The position numbers were made by a program, and so were the translations under genes. The notes beneath the pieces were generated by a model that did no database searches, had not been told where the DNA came from, and was given only the letters and a program-made list of their open reading frames with translations. DNA of 64,000 bases from Gp6-AA40 sp035496255 (GTDB lineage: Bacteria; Acidobacteriota; Vicinamibacteria; Vicinamibacterales; UBA2999): contig DATJEU010000032.1 in the NCBI GenBank assembly GCA_035496255.1, positions 1-64,000 of the forward strand. The letters run 5' to 3'. The stretch's first letter is position 1. Each line of letters begins with the position of its first letter. This document shows, piece after piece, positions 41,029 to 50,740 of this stretch.

Positions 41029-41456
41029 AGGCGCTGCGCATTCTCATCGTTCCGCTCGCCCTGTTGACGGGTGCGTGCGGATCGGACAGCGCCACTGCCC
41101 CCTCATCGGCGACCTCGACGACCTCGACCGCGGGGTATGAGGGTTTCGAAGCCACGCTCGACCAGCGTGGGTCGAGTTTCTTCTCGTTCAACGTGACGGC
41201 GGCGGGCGCCGCCGGCGTGATGCTGGCGAGCATCGTCCGCCAGGGCCAGTTCACGCCGCTCGCGGTTCATCTGCGCGTCGGCCTTGGCATTCCGGCCGGC
41301 GAGGGATGCAGCATCACCGAGTCGGTCGACGTCCTGCCGGCGTTGACGCCGCAGCTCACGACAACGCTGCCGGTCGGCATCCATTGCATCTCGGTGGAAG
41401 ACATCGGCGAGGTGACAAGCACCGTGATCGCCGCCATCAGGTTCACTCACACATGA
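41025..41456 (+). CDS. Tandem lipoprotein paralogue 2
   Basis: The 143-residue protein starts MKALRILIVPLALLTGACGS (lipobox Cys near 18) and has the same Thr/Ser-rich linker and beta domain as its neighbours: FEATLDQRGSSFFSFNV, VGLGIPAGEGC and HCISVEDIG. Two cysteines in the C-terminal half are conserved among the three paralogues and may form a disulphide. Both ends use 4-base ATGA overlaps. Confidence 0.75.
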   Translation: MKALRILIVPLALLTGACGSDSATAPSSATSTTSTAGYEGFEATLDQRGSSFFSFNVTAAGAAGVMLASIVRQGQFTPLAVHLRVGLGIPAGEGCSITESVDVLPALTPQLTTTLPVGIHCISVEDIGEVTSTVIAAIRFTHT

Positions 41457-41860
41457 ACGCGCGCAACTGGTTGCTTGGTGCCCTGGCGGCCATCGCCATG
41501 GCTGGTTCGGGATGCGGGTCCGACAGCGCCACTGCGCCGACGACGACGTCACCGGTGACCGACACATGGTCGGCGATGCTCGGACCGGGCGGCGCCGAGT
41601 CGCGATCCGTGCCCGCGAGCAAGTCCGGGACGGTGACGTTGACGCTGATCGGCGCAGATGTCCCGCTGACGATCGGCATCGGGATTCCGCGGCAGGTCAA
41701 CGCCGGGTGCCGCCTTACGGTATCGACGCTCGCGACGAGTCCGGGCACGTCCATCGCCACGGACGTGCCCTATGCCGGTAGCTACTGTGTCGAGATTTTC
41801 GACGAAGCGAACAACATCGCGAAGCAGGCAACCTTCACGGCGAGCGTCGTCTATCCGTAG
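41453..41860 (+). CDS. Tandem lipoprotein paralogue 3
   Basis: The 135-residue protein starts MNARNWLLGALAAIAMAGSGCGS (lipobox Cys near 21). Matching segments are WSAMLGPGGAESRSVPAS, IGIGIPRQVNAGC and YCVEIFDEANN. The pattern GxGxPxxxxC...YC recurs in all three paralogues. It is followed at once by an ACGGAG-repeat unit and a decayed insertion element. Confidence 0.75.
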   Translation: MNARNWLLGALAAIAMAGSGCGSDSATAPTTTSPVTDTWSAMLGPGGAESRSVPASKSGTVTLTLIGADVPLTIGIGIPRQVNAGCRLTVSTLATSPGTSIATDVPYAGSYCVEIFDEANNIAKQATFTASVVYP

Positions 41861-41865
41861 TGAAC

Positions 41866-41925
41866 GGAGGTGACGGAGAGAACGGGTACACAGGAGGAAC
41901 GGAGAAACGGAGACGAACGGAGACA
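41866..41925 (+). repeat. ACGGAG repeat unit, left (inverted partner at 42895)
   Basis: A purine-rich unit of about 59 bases built on GGAACGGAG/ACGGAGA. Its reverse complement occurs at 42895-42953 with about 52 of 59 bases matching, so the IS remnant lies between two inverted copies. It follows the lipoprotein stop codon directly. Confidence 0.7.
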
Positions 41926-41963
41926 ACCCAGGCATGGCCGGCCTCCGAGGGGTTGCCGGCGGC

Positions 41964-42894
41964 GAGAGTGTCCAAGATTGTGTGTGCGGGGCATCGCATG
42001 AGGAGCTGCGATGCCCCGTATCCGCAAGAAGAAGCCGAAGGACATTCCTGAGGAGGTCTTGGACCACTTCGCCGGTCCGGCCCGCGTGATGTCGCAGGCG
42101 GACGTGGAAGGCGCCTGCCGACGGTTCAAGAAAGCCATGGTCGAGCGCATGCTCGGCGGCGAGTTGACGCACCATCTCGGGTACCCGCCCGGCGGGGAGC
42201 GGCCGCTCGGTGATACCAATCAGCGCAATGGCACGTCGATGAAGACCGTGCTGACCGACGACGGCCTGATCCCGCTCGACATCCACGCGGCCGGGACGGC
42301 ACCTTCGAGCCGCAGCTGATGCCCAAGCACGCGCGGCGTGTCGATGGCTTCGACGACACGATTGTGGCGCTCTACGCGAGGGGGCTCACGGGCCGCGAGA
42401 TTCGGGCGTTTCTCGCCGAGCGCGACGTCGTCGATGTCTCCGCGGACGTCATCAGCACCGTCACCGAGGCCGTCCAGGCGGAGGTTATCGCGTGGCAGCA
42501 GCGCGCGCTCGAGCCGATGTACCCGGTCGTGTTCGTCGACGCGCTGCGCGTCAAGATTCGTGACGACGGGGCGGTGCGCAGCAAGGCCGTCTATTTGGCG
42601 CTCGCGCTCTCTTGCCGGACGGCAGCCGCGACCTCCGGGGGATCTGGATCGAGTAGACCGAGGGCGCGAAGTGCTGGTTGAAGGTCTTCACCGATGTCCG
42701 GACGCGCGGGTGCCACGACATCCTGATCGCCGCGACCGATGGCCTGAAGGGGATGAGCGAGGCGCTGGCGGCGGTCTTCCCAGCCACGACGCCGCAAACC
42801 TGCCTCGTGCATCGCGATCGTGTATGGTGAACGCTTCACCGCCTCACCCACGCCGTGATCAACCGTCCCGCACACAAAAATCCCGACACTCCCC
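41964..42894 (+). mobile_element. Decayed IS256-family element
   Basis: Terminal inverted repeats of about 27 bases are recognisable: GAGAGTGTCCAAGATTGTGT at the left and, as reverse complement, GGGAGTGTCGGGATTTTTGT at the right, each followed by a GTGCGGG-type stretch. Between them lies a transposase with two frame changes, an internal stop and a missing 3' third. The element is about 930 bases, shorter than a full IS256 member, and cannot transpose on its own. Confidence 0.75.
42011..42830 (+). pseudogene. IS256 family transposase, frameshifted and truncated
   Basis: Residues MPRIRKKKPKDIPEEVLDHF and MLGGELTHHLGYPPG identify an IS256-type (mutator) transposase. The frame changes near 42280-42295 (from frame 2 to 1, continuing FEPQLMPKHARRVDGFDD), changes again near 42605 (to frame 3, LPDGSRDLRGIWIE), and has a TAG in place of a Gln codon at 42654. 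The protein ends after AATDGLKGMSEALAAVFPAT and TCLVH at about 42813, so the last part of the catalytic domain with its acidic residue is missing. Confidence 0.85.
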
Positions 42895-42953
42895 GCCTCC
42901 GTTCGTCTCCGGTTCTCCGTTCCTCCTGTGATCCCGTTCCCTCCGTACCCTCC
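42895..42953 (-). repeat. ACGGAG repeat unit, right (inverted)
   Basis: The reverse complement of the unit at 41866-41925, next to the right inverted repeat of the IS256 remnant. A related GGAACGGAGGCGG stretch also lies at about 57597-57610. Confidence 0.7.
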
Positions 42954-42954
42954 G

Positions 42955-43827
42955 CTATCTCTCGGAGGCCAGCGCTACGTTGAGCGGCGCGGTTTCGCCG
43001 GGACGCACCGAGATCTCCGTCATGTACCCGCGGTAACCGGTCTTCCGCACTTCGATTCGGTGCGTGCCCGGAGCAAGCTGCACGAGCAACCGCTCATCGC
43101 CTGAAGGACCGTCCCAGCGTTCACCATCGATCATGACGTCGGCATCCGCAGGCTGCACGCGGATCGCGACCGTGCCGTAGCCGTTCTGCGCGGCGGGACC
43201 GCGACCCTGGTTGGCGGGTTCGCGATCATCGGGGTACTGATCGACGGGTCCACGGCCCGCGGGCCCGCGAGCGACCGGTCCACGACCACGCGGCGCCTGC
43301 GCGCGCGGCGCAGGACCTGCTGCCGGTCCCGGCGATGTCGTGCCGCTCGGTCTGAGCGGCTCCGGCTCGCCCGGCGCGAGCCGTTCCATCGTCTGACGAA
43401 TGCGGAACGTGCTGCGCGGTTGCAGGTAGATGCGTTGGTTGTACAGGCGATGACCGGGGAGGAACAACGTCAGATCGTGTTCACCCGGTTCGAGATTGAG
43501 TCGCTGGAAGGTGCCGTCGAAGTCGTCGACGATGCCGGCGTAATAGCCGTCGACGTAGACCTCGGTTTGCCGCGGCGTGACTTCAATACGGACCGACGCC
43601 GTGTCGTCGTAGTAGTAATACCGCGGACCGTAGTAGTAGGGGTCCGGATACCAGTAGCTGTACGGGTACCACGGACTATAGGCATACGTGCGGTACGGCC
43701 GGCCGAACACGATGGTCGCGCCGACCGATACCCGCGGACCACGGCGGAACTGAGCCTGTGCCGTGGCGGGCAGCAGCGTCAGCAGTGCCAGCAGACACGC
43801 AGCGAAGAAGGGGAGACGACGAATCAC
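42955..43827 (-). CDS. Secreted PEGA-domain protein, copy 1
   Basis: GTG 43827 follows GGAGG by five bases and gives 290 residues. A signal peptide (to about ATAQAQ) is followed by a Tyr-rich segment (YPYSYWYPDPYYYG), a first PEGA domain (RIEVTPRQTEVYVDGYYAGI, EPGEHDLTLFLPGHR), a Pro/Gly/Arg linker of about 60 residues and a second PEGA domain (VAIRVQPADADVMIDGERW, APGTHRIEVRKTGYRGY). PEGA domains are surface beta modules of unclear role. It is a paralogue of the gene 150 bases upstream. Confidence 0.85.
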   Translation of the reverse strand: MIRRLPFFAACLLALLTLLPATAQAQFRRGPRVSVGATIVFGRPYRTYAYSPWYPYSYWYPDPYYYGPRYYYYDDTASVRIEVTPRQTEVYVDGYYAGIVDDFDGTFQRLNLEPGEHDLTLFLPGHRLYNQRIYLQPRSTFRIRQTMERLAPGEPEPLRPSGTTSPGPAAGPAPRAQAPRGRGPVARGPAGRGPVDQYPDDREPANQGRGPAAQNGYGTVAIRVQPADADVMIDGERWDGPSGDERLLVQLAPGTHRIEVRKTGYRGYMTEISVRPGETAPLNVALASER

Positions 43828-43978
43828 GAGAACCTCCGTGGGCAGGACCACGCTGTTGGACGCAACGGATGTGCCGGGAAGAATCGCGTCGCTGGCCGGG
43901 GAATCGAGCCGGTCTAGGGTCAGCGGATCGCCTCGTGATCACGTGAGGGGACGCACGTGCTGTCCTCTCGCTGATGTG

Positions 43979-44701
43979 TCACGGCTGTTTCGTCAATGCG
44001 ACATTGAGCGGCGTTTCCTCGCCGCCGTTGATTGTGACTTCGGTGAGATAGCCGCGATAACCGCTGTGGCGCACCTCGACGCGGTGCGTGCCGGCCTCGA
44101 GGCGCAGCAGCAGTTGCTGGTCGCCAGGGGCGTCCCATTTGTTGCCGTCGATGAAGACCTCGGCGTCCGCGGGTTGCACGCGGATCGCGAGACGCCCGTA
44201 CGACTCGCCGGGCGAATCGGGAGGCGGTTGCGTGCCGCGAGGCCGTTGCGCGCCTCGGGGCGGCGGTGTGCCCCGACCGCGCCCTTGCGATGTCTCTGGC
44301 GCGCTGCGCGGGGCACCGACAGGTTTCTCGGGTTCAGCCTCGCCGGAGCCAAGCTTCTCCATCGTGTGGCGGATGTTGAACGTGCCGCCCGGCTGCAGAT
44401 AGACCTTCTGCGTGAAGAGACGATGGCCCGAGAGATACAACTGGATGTCGTGCTCGCCCGGTTCCACGCGGAGCCGCTGGAACCGGCCATCGAAGTCGTC
44501 GACTTTCCCCGCGTAGTAGCCGTCGACGTAGACCTCGGTCTCGCGCGGCTTGGCCTCGATGCGCAACGACGAGCTGACGTCGTAGGTGCCGCGCGACCAG
44601 ACCGGACCCGGATACCCGACGACGATCTGCGCGGCAGCGGATGAAGCGTATCCGCTGAAAATGAGGAAGCCCCCGACCAGGGCGCGGGTGCGAAACGTCA
44701 C
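43979..44701 (-). CDS. Secreted PEGA-domain protein, copy 2
   Basis: GTG 44701 follows GGAGG by five bases; the frame opens 33 bases earlier. The 240-residue protein has a signal peptide (ending ASSAAAQ), two PEGA domains (RIEAKPRETEVYVDGYYAGK; AIRVQPADAEVFIDGNKW) and a Pro/Arg/Gly linker, matching the downstream paralogue but without its Tyr-rich region. It lies next to, and on the same strand as, a two-component system and may be part of an envelope regulon. Confidence 0.85.
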   Translation of the reverse strand: MTFRTRALVGGFLIFSGYASSAAAQIVVGYPGPVWSRGTYDVSSSLRIEAKPRETEVYVDGYYAGKVDDFDGRFQRLRVEPGEHDIQLYLSGHRLFTQKVYLQPGGTFNIRHTMEKLGSGEAEPEKPVGAPRSAPETSQGRGRGTPPPRGAQRPRGTQPPPDSPGESYGRLAIRVQPADAEVFIDGNKWDAPGDQQLLLRLEAGTHRVEVRHSGYRGYLTEVTINGGEETPLNVALTKQP

Positions 44702-44747
44702 GTTGACCTCCGCGGCCCGCGAGGCAACGGCCATACCAACGTGAACG

Positions 44748-46277
44748 TTATGAGTTTTCGGACTTTTGCCTTACCGGGAGGACGATCTCGAACACCGCGC
44801 CGTCCTCGTTTCGCGCCGAAATCGTCCCGCCATGGCGCTCGACGATGGCCTTGACGATCGACAGGCCGAGACCGCTGCCGGTGGCCGCTTTGCGCGAGGC
44901 GTCGACCTTGTAGAACCGATCGAAGATCAGCGGCAGGTGCTCCGGCGGGATGCCGGGTCCGGCGTCGCGCACCAGCACGTGCAGGCCGTCCGCCGCCTTC
45001 GTCGCGCTGAGCGCCACTTCGCCGCCTGCCGGTGTGTGCCGCAACGCGTTCGCGGCGAGGTTCTGCAACGCCTGTTCGAGACGGTCGGGATCGCCGATCA
45101 CCTTCTCCGCGCCGGGAGCGGTCGTCCGTATGAGCCGGACGTTGCGCTTTGCCAACTCGGCCTCGTGACGCGAGGCGACGCGATCGAAAAGCAGCGGGAT
45201 CGACACGTGCTCCTGTCGCATCGAACCGCCGCCGCCTTCCAGACGCGCGAGATCGAGAAGATCGCCGATGATGCGTTCGAGCCGGTGCGTCTCTTCCTCG
45301 ACGATCTGCATGTAGCGTTCGCGGGTCGGTCCATCGAGCTTCACGCCATCCATCGACAGCGTCTCGACGTAGCCGCGCATCGCCGTCAGCGGCGTCATCA
45401 GCTCGTGGGAGACGTCGGCCAGCAGTTGCCGCCGCGCCTTGTCCGAGGCTTCCAGCGCGCGGGCACGATTCATCAACTCGTCGGCCATGCGATTGAACGA
45501 CCTCGCGACGTCAGCCACTTCGTCGCCGCCGTCTTCGGGCGCACGCGCCGACACATCCCCGCCACCGAGACGCTCCGTCGCATCCTGCACCTGCCGCAGC
45601 CGCCGGCGCGTCGGGCCAAAGACGACGAAGGCGATGAGGACGGTGCCGATGCTGAGCACGATGCCGCCGACCAGCGCGAGCTCTGGACCGAGCTCGCGCA
45701 GTACGCGACCGAACGCAGGTCCGCCCGGCAACACGGCCACGCGGCCGGCCATTAGGCCGTTGACGACGATCGGCGCGACCTCCGCGCCGCGGAAACCGCG
45801 CAACGCCCGTCCCGGGCGCCCGTCTGCACTGTTCGGATCGCCTGCGTTCGGAAAGTTGAGGCCGTTTGGTTCGCTCGGACCGGGACCGCCCGGCCGCCCA
45901 CCGAACCGCCGGCGTCCGAGTTCGAGTAATCGGGCGTCGGCGCGCGCCCGATCCAGTACATCGTCATCGATATCGTCATGATTCGAGGCGACGCGGCCGT
46001 CACGCATGATGACGATGAAGCTCTGGAAGACGTGGCCGTACTGCTCGTCGAGATATTTTTCGAGATCGAGCGATGAGTTCGCAGAGAGAGCAGTGCCGAC
46101 GTCCGACGCAACGAGGACGGCGAGGCGCCGCGGCGATCGTGCGGGCATCGAGCCGGCGATGCGCTCGCTCGTCCACAGAAAGAGTGCCGCCTCCGCCGCG
46201 AGCATCAGCGCGAGGAAGGCAATGAAGCCGACCGCGACGCGCCAATACAGGCTGCGGTACCAGCGCAGTTCAGACAT
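44748..46277 (-). CDS. Membrane sensor histidine kinase
   Basis: The 509-residue protein has two membrane helices (residues about 13-33 and 200-225) around a 170-residue sensor part with a Gly/Pro-rich stretch (RFGGRPGGPGPSEP). Then come a HAMP domain (ATERLGGGDVSARAPEDG), the H-box VSHELMTPLTAMRGY, an N-box NLAANALRHTP, and DAGPGIPPEHL and GSGLGLSIVKAIV motifs. It lies 46 bases after the response regulator gene on the same strand. The signal is unknown. Confidence 0.92.
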   Translation of the reverse strand: MSELRWYRSLYWRVAVGFIAFLALMLAAEAALFLWTSERIAGSMPARSPRRLAVLVASDVGTALSANSSLDLEKYLDEQYGHVFQSFIVIMRDGRVASNHDDIDDDVLDRARADARLLELGRRRFGGRPGGPGPSEPNGLNFPNAGDPNSADGRPGRALRGFRGAEVAPIVVNGLMAGRVAVLPGGPAFGRVLRELGPELALVGGIVLSIGTVLIAFVVFGPTRRRLRQVQDATERLGGGDVSARAPEDGGDEVADVARSFNRMADELMNRARALEASDKARRQLLADVSHELMTPLTAMRGYVETLSMDGVKLDGPTRERYMQIVEEETHRLERIIGDLLDLARLEGGGGSMRQEHVSIPLLFDRVASRHEAELAKRNVRLIRTTAPGAEKVIGDPDRLEQALQNLAANALRHTPAGGEVALSATKAADGLHVLVRDAGPGIPPEHLPLIFDRFYKVDASRKAATGSGLGLSIVKAIVERHGGTISARNEDGAVFEIVLPVRQKSENS

Positions 46278-46323
46278 GTCGGGTCAATGGTAAGCGGTCA
46301 CCCGCACGGAGCCGGCAGCCACG

Positions 46324-47034
<711 letters not shown>

Positions 47035-47273
47035 GACAGGCAGTCTATGCACGTGGCGCGGCATGGTCGTGGCGGCACTGTGACGAATTGATGGCGCGCC
47101 CCTCGGGTGCATAATTGCGCCGATCAGGGCGGGCTGGCTAGGGGCTACTGGCGGTGGGTAGAAGCTGGTGGCGACTAGCTAGTGGGAGTGGGTGGTGGGC
47201 TGTGGCTGTATAAGTGGCAGAACACCCGCGAGTCACTGCCCCCGCCACCAGTCCCAGCCAAAATGGAGGAACG

Positions 47274-48485
47274 ATGACGTTGACCTTGGTGCGGCGGCTC
47301 GTCGGAACGGCCGCGGTCGTACTGCTGGCGGGCGCCGCTCAGGCGCAGGTGCCGGCGGACATCGAAGCCGGACTCAGAAAGATCGGACAGATCGTGGATC
47401 CGGCGTGCACGGCCAGGCTATACCGGCCGCTGATGCCGAAGAACGACTACGACACGTACTGGCCGCCGAATGCGGCGGCGCCGGCGTTCACGGGCCAGTT
47501 GTATCCCGGCGTCACCATTGCGCGCGATCAGTCGTTCGGTCCCAACCCGAAGGACGTGGCCGACATCTTTTCGCCCGACAAGGGGGGCGACAACCGGCCG
47601 ATCTTCATCTACATTCCCGGTGGCGCCGGTAACAAGATCGAGCAGCAGGTGCGCGAAGGCAACGCCTTCTACGACAACATCGGCAGCTGGGCGGTGAAGA
47701 ACGGCATGGTCGGCGTCACGATCCAGCGTCATCCCGGCGCGGCGTGGGACGACCCGGGGCGCGACATCGCCAACGCGGTGGACTTCGTCAAGGCGAACGC
47801 GGCGAAGTACAAGGGCAATCCGAATCGCATCTTCATTGCCTCGCACTCGGCCGGTAACGGCCCGCTCGGTCTCTACATCGGCCATCCCGAACGCTGGAAG
47901 AATGGCGTGCAGGTGAAAGGCGCGGTGTTCATCTCGGGCATTGAGCTTGCGCCTGGCGTTGCCGCGGTGGCCGGTGGCGGCGCTCGTGGCGCCGGCGGTG
48001 GACGTGGTGCGGGCGGGGGCAATCCGCTCGGGGGAGCGGGTACCGCGTGCGGGCTGACCAACGCGCTCGGCAACGACGGCGCGATCGCCGGACCGAGCGG
48101 CGCCGCGCCAGCGGCCGCTCGCGGCGCGGGTGGGCCGGGCGGCGGTCGTGGTGCCGGTGGTCCGGGTGGCGGCCGCGGTCAACTCTCGCCGCAGGATCAG
48201 GCGGAGCGCGACGTGGTTCCCGGCTTCAAGAAGTCACCGGTCAGGTTCATGCTGGTGCGCGCGGAGCTCGATCCCGGCGTCATGGGCGACATGAACGCCG
48301 CCGACAAGGGCATGCACGAGGCCCTCTGTTCGCTCGACGGCGCGAAGGCGAAGGACGGCACCGGCCATTGCCCGGTGATGCTCTTCCTGAAGGGCCACAG
48401 CCACATGTCCGAAGTCATGGCCTTCGACACGTCTGACACCACGTTCAGCAAGCCGCTGCTGGCATGGATGAAGAAGATCAAATGA
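47274..48485 (+). CDS. Secreted alpha/beta hydrolase with Gly/Arg-rich insertion
   Basis: ATG 47274 follows GGAGG by four bases and starts a 403-residue protein with a Sec signal (AAQAQ). The fold is that of carboxylesterase/BD-FAE-like hydrolases: IFIYIPGGAGNK (oxyanion hole), nucleophile in IASHSAGNG, and a His in LKGHSHMSE. A run of about 75 residues rich in Gly, Ala and Arg (RGAGGGRGAGGG) is inserted before the final third and looks like a low-complexity surface loop. It is divergent from the response regulator gene. Confidence 0.78.
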   Translation: MTLTLVRRLVGTAAVVLLAGAAQAQVPADIEAGLRKIGQIVDPACTARLYRPLMPKNDYDTYWPPNAAAPAFTGQLYPGVTIARDQSFGPNPKDVADIFSPDKGGDNRPIFIYIPGGAGNKIEQQVREGNAFYDNIGSWAVKNGMVGVTIQRHPGAAWDDPGRDIANAVDFVKANAAKYKGNPNRIFIASHSAGNGPLGLYIGHPERWKNGVQVKGAVFISGIELAPGVAAVAGGGARGAGGGRGAGGGNPLGGAGTACGLTNALGNDGAIAGPSGAAPAAARGAGGPGGGRGAGGPGGGRGQLSPQDQAERDVVPGFKKSPVRFMLVRAELDPGVMGDMNAADKGMHEALCSLDGAKAKDGTGHCPVMLFLKGHSHMSEVMAFDTSDTTFSKPLLAWMKKIK

Positions 48486-48519
48486 CGACTACCGGCGCCC
48501 GCAGTCCGTCGCCGATTCC

Positions 48520-50724
48520 TTACTTCACCTGAAACGCGAGTCGCGGGAAGGCGACCTTGCCGGCGACCGCGTCGATCACGTTGACCTGGCACGTGTACGT
48601 ACCGGGCGTGAATGCGGAGGCCGGTACCTCCAGCTGGAACAGCACCGCCTTGCGCTGTACGTCGTCGAGCACCTGCTTCTCGACCACTGGCGTTTCGTAC
48701 ACCTTCACGTTGCCGCGATAGAAGGCGAGGCTGCTGCGCAGATCGGGCGCGCCGTCGGCGAGCGCGGGATCGTAGACCTCGTAATAGAAATAGACGCTCT
48801 GGTTGCGCGCGACCTGGCGCGTCAGGTTCGGCAGCAGTTGCACGCCATCGCGCACGAGCGGGTTGACGGTCTTGTCCTTGCCCGCGGGCTGCAGTTGCGT
48901 GCTGATCACTGGTGGACTGACCTTGATGCCGGCGTCGCGCAGTTGCGGCACGACGATCGGTTCTTCGAACGTGCCGATCGTCCCGCCGGCGTTTTCGCGA
49001 ACGGCGACCTTCACGGAAAAGCGGCCTGGCGGCAGCGTCACGCCCGACTGATAGAGCACGAGCTTGCCGGCCAGCGAGCCGTTGTCCGACACCGGCACGT
49101 CGAGGGTGTCGCGAATGCTTCCCACCGTGAGGCCGCGTTCGTCGCGCACGACGCCGCGGACGTCGAACGACACCTTGGTCGCGGCGGGCGTGCCCGGTTT
49201 GGTGTCAGGCGGCGGCACCGCTGACCCCGGGACGGCCAGCGCAATCGGCACATAGAAGCGATCGCCGGATTCACGGAACCACCCTGTGCCGACGACGAGC
49301 GGGAGATCCGTCAGCGAGACGGCTGCCGCGAGCTGATCCTGCAGTATCCCCTCGCGGTCCTGCCGATTGGTGTGCGCGAAGTCGCGGTCCGCGTAGTAGC
49401 CGTTACGTGCTTCGATCTTCATGCCCTTCCGATTGATGCGCACTTCGATCTTCCGGAAGCGTCCGTCCTTGTTGTTGTTCGTGCTGCCGTAGCCGATCAG
49501 GTAATAGGCCGAGAGGTCGCGCTGCGCGCGCGAGAACGCTTCGCCGAAATCGTTGGAATCGGTGAATGCCCGCCCGCCGGTGTCCGCGGCCAGCGTCGTC
49601 AGCGAATCCTGCGACGCCGTGAGCTGCTGGAACTGCTGGCGGACGTTGGTGCCTGAGAACAGGCCAACGCCGCCGCGGCTGCCGCGGCTGGCGTCGCCGC
49701 CGGGCGCGACCGCCTGCAGGCCACGCGAGTCGATCGGATAGATCGCGACATTGCCGCGCACCGACGCGTTGATCGCGGCGCGCAGCTCCACCTGGTTGTC
49801 GTCGCCGCTGCGCTGCATGCCGGCACTGAAGTAGAGAATCGCCTTCTTCTGCTCGATTGGTCCGAGCGTCTCGGCGATCGTCTTCAACGCCCGCAGCCGC
49901 ACGTCGTTGTTGAATTCGTCGATGCCGGTGTCGTCGGTCGTGGTGGTGTCGCTCGACTGCGCCGCTTCGTCCGTTTCCGCCGTGGTCGTCTCGACAGGCG
50001 GCGTGGCGGTGCCTTCCGTATAACCAAGCGTCGCGAGTGCCTGGTGGATCTCCTCTTTCTCCGTCGTGAAGTCGGTGAGGACGTTGATCGTCGAGCCGAT
50101 GGTGACGACCGACACGAGGTCGGCGGGCGACATCTGCTTGTCGACGTAATCGGTCGCCGAATCGACGGCGCGCTGCACGTCCTCGGGCTGCATCGAGCTG
50201 ACGTCGAAGAGCAGCACCATCAACCGGCGGCCGGCAAACGTCTCCGACGTCATCGGGCCTTTCTCGGCCGGCGCTGCTGCCGGAGTGACCGTCGCCGCCT
50301 TCTGCAGATCCTCGCGGACCTTGGCTTCCAGGTCGCCGAGCAGCGCGGGCGCCGGGGCGGCCGACGGTGCCGCGGTGTCGGCAATCTGCTGGAACGCGAA
50401 GGTTTCGATCCGCTGCGGCTTGCCGTCTTCGAGCACGGTGAAGTCCGACTGCGTCAGCCCTTTCACGACGTTGCCCTGACCGTCACGGACGATGACGTCC
50501 ACCGAGACGATCGTTGCGCTCGATCGGAATGTGGGCGTCTGTTGGGCTGCTACCGGAGCGAGGAGTGCTCCACAGATAAAGGCGATAACGCCCAACGCCC
50601 AGCGTCTGACAGTTGTCCAACTCCCCAGAGCAGGCGGCCGTCGACGGAAAGCGGCGTGGGAGCCTGGCAGGAGCCTCCCGTTGGAAGCTGGGAGTTGGCG
50701 CAGCGTTCTCTTGGGAGTTGTCAT
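48520..50724 (-). CDS. VWFA-related acidobacterial domain protein (TIGR03436-like)
   Basis: The 734-residue protein has a signal helix (about residues 44-60, ending PVAAQQ), a beta domain with VDVIVRDGQGNVVKGLTQSDFTVLEDGKPQ, and a von Willebrand A-like domain (RRLMVLLFDVSSMQPEDV with a degenerate DxSxS, then SVVTIGSTI and ILYFSAGMQ). The C-terminal 250 residues are beta-rich. This layout is a hallmark of secreted acidobacterial proteins. The first 37 residues are encoded in a GGGAGTTGG-type repeat, so the true start is uncertain. It is 16 bases after the TonB receptor gene start region's partner gene, on the same strand. Confidence 0.85.
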   Translation of the reverse strand: MTTPKRTLRQLPASNGRLLPGSHAAFRRRPPALGSWTTVRRWALGVIAFICGALLAPVAAQQTPTFRSSATIVSVDVIVRDGQGNVVKGLTQSDFTVLEDGKPQRIETFAFQQIADTAAPSAAPAPALLGDLEAKVREDLQKAATVTPAAAPAEKGPMTSETFAGRRLMVLLFDVSSMQPEDVQRAVDSATDYVDKQMSPADLVSVVTIGSTINVLTDFTTEKEEIHQALATLGYTEGTATPPVETTTAETDEAAQSSDTTTTDDTGIDEFNNDVRLRALKTIAETLGPIEQKKAILYFSAGMQRSGDDNQVELRAAINASVRGNVAIYPIDSRGLQAVAPGGDASRGSRGGVGLFSGTNVRQQFQQLTASQDSLTTLAADTGGRAFTDSNDFGEAFSRAQRDLSAYYLIGYGSTNNNKDGRFRKIEVRINRKGMKIEARNGYYADRDFAHTNRQDREGILQDQLAAAVSLTDLPLVVGTGWFRESGDRFYVPIALAVPGSAVPPPDTKPGTPAATKVSFDVRGVVRDERGLTVGSIRDTLDVPVSDNGSLAGKLVLYQSGVTLPPGRFSVKVAVRENAGGTIGTFEEPIVVPQLRDAGIKVSPPVISTQLQPAGKDKTVNPLVRDGVQLLPNLTRQVARNQSVYFYYEVYDPALADGAPDLRSSLAFYRGNVKVYETPVVEKQVLDDVQRKAVLFQLEVPASAFTPGTYTCQVNVIDAVAGKVAFPRLAFQVK

Positions 50725-50740
50725 GATGATCGTCCGCTCC

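Noticed and set aside
41964..42894. Functional insertion sequence
   Set aside because: The transposase has two frame changes, a TAG inside and no 3' third.
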